Position numbers and translations under genes: made by a program
Shown: one piece after another, positions 6,092 to 10,153 of the stretch
Numbering within the stretch: the first letter of the stretch is position 1
How the letters are laid out: every line of letters begins with the position of its first letter
Notes under the pieces: model-generated
Told to the model about the DNA's origin: nothing
Databases searched by the model: none
The model's input: the letters and a program-made list of their open reading frames with translations, nothing else
Origin: Planctomycetota bacterium
GTDB taxonomy: Bacteria; Planctomycetota; Phycisphaerae; WQYP01
DNA length: 10,153 bases
Direction: 5' to 3'
Assembly (NCBI GenBank): GCA_021816165.1
Contig: JAKAYZ010000028.1
Location: 1-10,153 of the forward strand

Positions 6092-7543
6092 CTAGGGCAC
6101 TTCAACGTTGCGTCTGAGGGGGTAGCCGAAAAGTCCACGTTTGCGGATAAGGGCACCAACAGCCTCGGGGACGAGTTTTTGCCATGAGTCATCACATTTT
6201 TTTATTTTATCGAGTACATCGCGTGAAAAAATCTGCAGGTAATCGGGATTAAAGTTATCCATTTGGATGATCCATCCACTTTCGACAAGGTAACGATACA
6301 GGCAGCTCAATTCAGGTGTTAATTCCAGATTGCGCACGGTGACCAATTGACTCTCGGCGGTGCGCTTCAGCGGATAGACGTAAAGGCGATGATCGTTTTT
6401 AAATAGCCGCCCGAATGATTCCAAAATGCCGCCCTCGAGATCGGCATAGTAGGTAACGTCGAAAAGATCAACCAATGTGGGTATGCCCATCAGCAGTCCC
6501 ACACGCTTCTTTGTAAATTCCGAGAGATAGACGGCAAGGCGATAAAATTCAAAATAATCGCTGATGATGACTGGCATCCCGCAAGCCCCAATTACATCAG
6601 CACGGGCAAGGAAGTCGCGCAAATCAATATCGCCGGAGGCCTTGAGATTGCGCATGGTGATTTCCATCAATTCCACCGGCTCTTCGCCATTGGAGTCGGG
6701 CGAAGCAAGGAAGTGCTCGCGGGCGCAGCGCATCATGTCCAAGTTCACATGAGTTACCGGGCGAAAACTGCCGCGTTCCACCAATACCGGCTTTTTATGA
6801 AGCACCTCCGAGGGTTGAAGCACTTCGCCGCCGGGACCGAACATGGCGGCAGGTGACAAACCAAGCTCCACAAGTCGGAGACTCATGATGCGGTTGTCGA
6901 CATGCCGAAATTCAATGCCGGAAAACTCGATCATATCGATTTCAATGCGGGCGGCCGAGACGCCGTCCATTAACGACCGCAGCAGCAATTCGGGGTCGTA
7001 GTGATAGAAGAATGCGCCGTAGAGGAGGTTAACACCCACAATGCCGAGCGCTTCCTGCTGCTGGGCGGCCTCGCGGTCGAGCAGGCGGACATGCAGAATA
7101 ATCTGCGAATCCTGATCGCGCGGATGGGCCTGAAATTTGACACCCATCCAGCCATGGCACTGCGACGTACTTTTGAAACTTTTGGCGGCAACTGTGTTGG
7201 CAAAGGCGAAAAAAGCGGTGGTATCGCCGCGTGATTCGTTCAGACGATCAATATTAAGTTTTTGTTCATATTTTAACATTGCCTCAAGGCGGGGACGCGA
7301 TACGTACCGGTCGCAATGGCCGTAAATCGCATCGCTGACGGACATATCATAAGCACTGATGCTTTTGGCGATTGTGCCGGAGGCGCCGCCGACGCGGAAA
7401 AACCAGCGTACCACCTCCTGTCCGGCCCCGATTTCCGCAAAGGTGCCGTAGCGTCGGGAGTCGATATTAATCTCCAGGGCTTTGCGCTGCGTATCGATGA
7501 GTTCGCCGTCGCGATTGGGGGAATTGGGTCGAATGGAAGTCAT
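6092..7543 (-). CDS. Conserved-looking protein of unknown function, 483 residues
   Basis: I cannot assign a function. From the ATG at 7543 (GGAG ribosome-binding site five bases upstream, preferred over a GTG two codons earlier) the protein is soluble-looking, with no signal peptide or membrane segment. It has a dense, motif-like N-terminal third: RRYGTFAEIGAGQEVVRWFF at 30–49, VGGASGTIAKSISAYD at 51–66 and SDAIYGHCDRYVS at 70–82. A central stretch reads LGIVGVNLLYGAFFYHYDPE (166–185) and a later one is GMPVIISDYFEFYRLAVYL (322–340). I loosely recall relatives in planctomycetes and similar bacteria carrying nucleotidyltransferase-type labels, but no HxGH-like nucleotidyltransferase motif is visible, so I do not adopt that name. 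It lies 247 bp downstream of the SPFH gene on the same strand, and a possible small ORF overlaps its start by ATGA. Confidence 0.9.
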   Translation of the reverse strand: MTSIRPNSPNRDGELIDTQRKALEINIDSRRYGTFAEIGAGQEVVRWFFRVGGASGTIAKSISAYDMSVSDAIYGHCDRYVSRPRLEAMLKYEQKLNIDRLNESRGDTTAFFAFANTVAAKSFKSTSQCHGWMGVKFQAHPRDQDSQIILHVRLLDREAAQQQEALGIVGVNLLYGAFFYHYDPELLLRSLMDGVSAARIEIDMIEFSGIEFRHVDNRIMSLRLVELGLSPAAMFGPGGEVLQPSEVLHKKPVLVERGSFRPVTHVNLDMMRCAREHFLASPDSNGEEPVELMEITMRNLKASGDIDLRDFLARADVIGACGMPVIISDYFEFYRLAVYLSEFTKKRVGLLMGIPTLVDLFDVTYYADLEGGILESFGRLFKNDHRLYVYPLKRTAESQLVTVRNLELTPELSCLYRYLVESGWIIQMDNFNPDYLQIFSRDVLDKIKKCDDSWQKLVPEAVGALIRKRGLFGYPLRRNVEVP

Positions 7544-7758
7544 GTACACTCCAAAAAACGGCCGTCAGCAAAGATGCCCAGCGGCATCTGCCACATGATA
7601 ACAAACGGTTGAATGAATGGGGATATAACCGCCATGGGCAGGAACAGGAGGCCGAGGCCATCTTTTCGGGCGGAAGTGAAGTCATTGGAAAATAGACGGC
7701 TGGCGGCATTTCTCAGTGCCTTCCTGAAACCCCTGGGCGGCTGAGGAAACCAGCGACG
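7540..7758 (-). CDS. Possible small hydrophobic ORF, translationally coupled (uncertain, start unresolved)
   Basis: The frame is open for 72 codons between two TGA codons, and its stop overlaps the ATG of the 483-residue gene as ATGA, a typical coupling arrangement. The translation reads like a protein: a basic first half (GFRKALRNAASRLFS), then a hydrophobic segment (LGLLFLPMAVISPFIQPFV) that could span a membrane. The weakness is the start: the only ATG (7633–7635) gives 31 residues and lacks a ribosome-binding site. A longer form would need CTG at about 7713–7715, close to an AGGAAGG sequence. The coordinates given are the open frame, not a firm gene. A competing ATG at 7707–7709 in another frame fits that AGGAAGG better but yields an unconvincing Cys/Trp/Pro-rich product overlapping the next gene. 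Confidence 0.25.
   Translation of the reverse strand, partial: RRWFPQPPRGFRKALRNAASRLFSNDFTSARKDGLGLLFLPMAVISPFIQPFVIMWQMPLGIFADGRFLECT
7572..7589 (-). promoter_or_regulatory. Hairpin in the leader of the 483-residue gene
   Basis: AGATGCC and GGCATCT form a perfect 7-bp stem with a 4-nt loop, about 29 bases upstream of the ATG at 7543. On the minus strand a run of six Ts (7553–7558) follows after a gap and directly precedes the ribosome-binding site. It could be a partial terminator after the SPFH gene or a translation-control stem. The T-run is too far from the stem for a textbook terminator. Confidence 0.35.
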
Positions 7759-7790
7759 TCAGGAATGCCCGAAAAAATGGCCGCGCCCGA

Positions 7791-8879
7791 TTACGACGGG
7801 ATCGGCGGTGGCTGCGGTGGGAAAATGGCTTTAAGTTCATCCACTTGCTGGGCGGGCGACCAGCCGGACATACCGTCCTTCCAGACCAGCGTATCGGGTT
7901 TCAGATCACCGGAGTCCACCTTGGCAGAAAGTGTGGACATATCAAAAGGCCCTGCCTGCTTGCCGGCCACCGCCAGATAATAGGAGCTGGCAGCCGGTAT
8001 CGGTGGCGGCTTGCTGTTGTTGGAAGCCATTGCAGCCCCCATTTGATTGCCCATCGCCATACCTGCGCCCAAGCCCACGCCCATCGACCCCATACCACCG
8101 GGGTTTGCGGCGGCCAATGGAATCGCCGTCGCCGTCTGATAGCGGGTGTATTGTCCCATATCGCCAAGAGCACCCATCGAGGAACGGGTGTCGATGGCTT
8201 TTTCCACTTCGGGAGGCAGGGAAATATTTTCCACATAAAAGAGCGTAAGTTCAACACCCAGTGAAGCCAGATCGGGTTTGATTTTTTCTAATGCGATTTG
8301 GCTTATTTTGTCATAATTGCCGGCCATCTCAAGCGCCGGTATGTGCGATTGGCCAACAACATCGGTGAAACGGGAGACGATGGTATCGCGCATCTGGCCG
8401 GAGATTTGCACCGATTCAAAAACTGGATTGGTAGCAACCTGCTGGCGCAGAAAGGTTGCCGGGTCGCTGACGTGCATCGCATAGGTGCCGAAGGCGCGCA
8501 GACGGATGATGCCAAAATCGGGATCGCGCATCATGATGGGGTTGGGCGTGCCCCATTTCAGATCCGTAAATTGTTTGGTGGAAATGAAATAGACTTCAGC
8601 CCGGAAGGGTGAATTAAAGCCGTATTTCCAGCCTTTTAATGTGGAAAGTACAGGCATATTTTCAGTGGTAAGTGTGTACATGCCCGGCTTGTAAACGTCG
8701 GCGAGTTGCCCCTCATTGACAAACACAGCAACCTGGCCTTCGCGTACGGTTAATTTGGCCCCGTTTTTAATTTCATTGTCGTAACGCGGAAATCGATAAG
8801 CGAGAATGTCATTATCCGCCGGCTCCGTCCACTGAATAATATCAATGAGTTCGCCTTTGAGCTTCTGTATGAGCGACAT
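7791..8879 (-). CDS. SPFH-domain (YdjI/virion-core-protein-like) protein with C-terminal GYF-like domain
   Basis: A 362-residue protein from the ATG at 8879, chosen over an upstream in-frame TTG because AGGAG lies seven bases before it. Residues 1–235 resemble the SPFH-like family typified by Bacillus YdjI: IIQWTEP near 14–20, REGQVAVFVNEGQ at 46–58, a YKPGMYTL segment at 63–70, and a later LGVELTLFYVENISLPPEVEKAID. A low-complexity Gly/Met/Ala linker (about 255–286) and a PPPIP stretch follow, then a GYF_2-like (DUF4339-type) domain at about 299–350, where AGPFDMSTL and DTLVWKDGMSGWSPA are diagnostic. The protein ends in another Pro-rich stretch, PPQPPPIPS. There is no signal peptide or membrane segment. 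SPFH proteins assemble into oligomers at membranes, and GYF domains bind proline-rich peptides, possibly including its own tails. A good promoter lies upstream. The cellular role is unknown. Confidence 0.9.
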   Translation of the reverse strand: MSLIQKLKGELIDIIQWTEPADNDILAYRFPRYDNEIKNGAKLTVREGQVAVFVNEGQLADVYKPGMYTLTTENMPVLSTLKGWKYGFNSPFRAEVYFISTKQFTDLKWGTPNPIMMRDPDFGIIRLRAFGTYAMHVSDPATFLRQQVATNPVFESVQISGQMRDTIVSRFTDVVGQSHIPALEMAGNYDKISQIALEKIKPDLASLGVELTLFYVENISLPPEVEKAIDTRSSMGALGDMGQYTRYQTATAIPLAAANPGGMGSMGVGLGAGMAMGNQMGAAMASNNSKPPPIPAASSYYLAVAGKQAGPFDMSTLSAKVDSGDLKPDTLVWKDGMSGWSPAQQVDELKAIFPPQPPPIPS

Positions 8880-9058
8880 GTTGGCACTCCTCAATATTGA
8901 GAATTCTTTTGACTATGTGATAACCAAAAATGACGAAATTGTCAAAAAATGCCGGAGCACGGCCCGCTGACGGCAGTATGGGCCTGCGCCTATTGGCGAT
9001 AAACTGGTGTTATTAAAGATCACACGAGGCGTTTTCGTGTGCTGTTTCGATTGAGCCG
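8880..9058. promoter_or_regulatory. Divergent intergenic region with hairpins
   Basis: This 179-bp gap separates the SPFH gene from the plus-strand membrane protein gene. Near the SPFH side are the palindrome TCAATATTGA and its promoter. Toward the right are CGCC-TATT-GGCG (about 8989–9000) and a clear hairpin, CACACGA/TCGTGTG with a 7-nt loop (9021–9041), which would lie in the 5' leader of the plus-strand gene. I could not pick a convincing plus-strand promoter. Confidence 0.45.
8917..8945 (-). promoter_or_regulatory. Sigma-70-type promoter for the SPFH gene
   Basis: On the minus strand a perfect TTGACA (8940–8945) is followed after exactly 17 bases by TATCAC (8917–8922; four of six consensus bases). 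Transcription would begin near 8910, giving a leader of about 30 bases that contains the AGGAG ribosome-binding site. Confidence 0.6.
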
Positions 9059-10153
9059 ATGAGCATGACTCCTACCATCAGCCAACCCGCACATGCAAGG
9101 GAGGAATTCTCAGCCCCCTCGGCTGTAGCCGCAGCACGACGTGCATTTCGGCGGCGTTGGCTTCGGGTGGCATGGCTGGCGGGAACGGCTCATCAATTAG
9201 ACATGCTGGCGAAGATAACTATTGCCGCGTCGATTGCCTATACGATCGCCACACTGACAATCAGCCTGCGGGCAATGGGCTGGGGATGGTGGGCCGGTGC
9301 CCTGACTTTAATGGCAGGTGGACTTGCCTGGGTGATGATTCGGACCCGGCACAGGCAGCACCGCATGCGCCGACTGGTGGTGGTGCTGGGATCGGCCATA
9401 CTGATCGCATCCCTTGGCGCGGGCGCGGCGTGGTGGGCGGGGATTATTTGTGCCATCGGTGCCGTCGGAGCCATTTATCAACGGCCACGCGGGCTGCAAA
9501 TCGCAGAACGACTTGACGCGATGCAGCATTGGCCATCTACGACAAGTGTTGCCGTGAGTTTAATGCGCAAATCGCCGGCTTTCGCCCACCCCATTGCGAA
9601 AGGCTTTGAGCAGCAACTGTACCTGCGCGCCGGCGAAGGGCTTGCCGCCATTACCACAACCGCATTGCTGCGCCCGGGTGATGTGGGAAGGCAATGGGCG
9701 AGGGCGTGGCTTTTTTTAATAGCTGCGGTGGTGTGCGGATTTGCATTACCGGCCGGCGAATCCGCGATATCGGGGCATGCGCGCCAGCCGGCAATCAGTT
9801 CGCACCAGCGATCGGCCGGTGCAGGTTTCGTGGCAGGCTATCGGCAGAAGGCGCTGCCGGCGAGGACGGCGACTGCGCCGCATAAAGATTCCGCTCGCTC
9901 AAGTGGTCGCACCACCGCGGGCCACGGCCACCATGCAAGCGATCGCACACACACAACCGGGAAGTTAGCAACAACTGCCCGACATTTGAGAGACAATATT
10001 ATTACCGCCCGCCACATGCTGACCCAATTGAAGGCGCTGGCGGCGAGGCAGGCTTTAGACGTGACATTGGGGAGGCATGCGGCAGCGCAACTCAACCGAG
10101 AGTTGCACACATTAAAGCCGTTGGGCGCAGGGCGGGCTATGGTACGCGCCATC
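9059..10153 (+). CDS. Multi-pass membrane protein, DUF4175-like layout, 3' end cut by window edge
   Basis: The frame stays open from ATG 9059 (or the in-frame ATG 9065) to the right edge: 365 residues without a stop. Ribosome-binding sequence is weak, a GAG three or nine bases upstream of the two ATGs. After a basic N-terminus (RRAFRRRWLRVAW near 28–39) come hydrophobic segments at about 50–70, 76–95, 106–122, 123–140 and 214–232, so four clustered helices then a fifth. Between them ERLDAMQHWPSTTSVAVSL (150–168) recalls the short cytosolic 'RLDARLG' motif of DUF4175-type proteins, which have paired N-terminal helices followed by a long helical region. Beyond about 236 the sequence is Arg/Ala/His-rich, with a GHGHH patch near 301, then probable helices. 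Identification is by layout only. It is divergent from the SPFH gene, and function is unknown. Confidence 0.8.
   Translation, partial: MSMTPTISQPAHAREEFSAPSAVAAARRAFRRRWLRVAWLAGTAHQLDMLAKITIAASIAYTIATLTISLRAMGWGWWAGALTLMAGGLAWVMIRTRHRQHRMRRLVVVLGSAILIASLGAGAAWWAGIICAIGAVGAIYQRPRGLQIAERLDAMQHWPSTTSVAVSLMRKSPAFAHPIAKGFEQQLYLRAGEGLAAITTTALLRPGDVGRQWARAWLFLIAAVVCGFALPAGESAISGHARQPAISSHQRSAGAGFVAGYRQKALPARTATAPHKDSARSSGRTTAGHGHHASDRTHTTGKLATTARHLRDNIITARHMLTQLKALAARQALDVTLGRHAAAQLNRELHTLKPLGAGRAMVRAI

Noticed and set aside
7467..7709. Minus-strand 80-codon frame starting at an ATG nine bases after AGGAAGG
   Set aside because: The product is rich in Cys, Trp, Pro and Arg with no family resemblance and runs 77 bases into the well-supported 483-residue gene.
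8880..8894. Upstream TTG extension of the SPFH gene by five codons
   Set aside because: The AGGAG lies within this stretch and serves the ATG at 8879.

Overview
The window looks like a moderately GC-rich Gram-negative chromosome of the Planctomycetes–Verrucomicrobia–Chlamydiae group, most likely a planctomycete. I infer this from gene content only: a small sugar-acid operon built around a Gfo/Idh oxidoreductase, an SPFH protein fused to a GYF-like domain, and a large basic membrane protein with a DUF4175-like layout. There are no rRNA or tRNA genes, no CRISPR array and no transposase gene.

Left part (1–5617): a sugar-acid (uronate) catabolic cluster. Reading leftwards on the minus strand from about 4.74 kb are a GH88 unsaturated glucuronyl hydrolase, a KDPG/KHG-type aldolase, a single-domain cupin, a Gfo/Idh/MocA oxidoreductase and an SDR dehydrogenase that runs off the left edge. 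An AraC-family regulator is transcribed divergently from a 100-bp shared promoter region and appears to be read from a leaderless mRNA. The likely logic is release of unsaturated uronates by GH88, ring opening or isomerisation (the cupin is a candidate), redox steps (SDR and Gfo/Idh) and cleavage of the resulting 2-keto-3-deoxy acid by the aldolase. A kinase, a polysaccharide lyase and a transporter are not in the window. Between the cupin and Gfo/Idh genes sits a 162-bp imperfect palindrome with 19-bp terminal inverted repeats, a MITE-like element that abuts the cupin stop codon.

Middle (5618–6091): about 470 bp without a convincing gene, holding two hairpins.

Right part (6092–10153): a minus-strand pair formed by an SPFH/GYF-like protein and, downstream, a 483-residue protein of unknown function. 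A possible small hydrophobic ORF lies between them and overlaps the start of the 483-residue gene by ATGA. Divergent from the SPFH gene, a plus-strand membrane protein gene starts near 9059 and is cut by the right edge. Several start codons were moved inward from the longest open frame to an ATG with a good ribosome-binding site.
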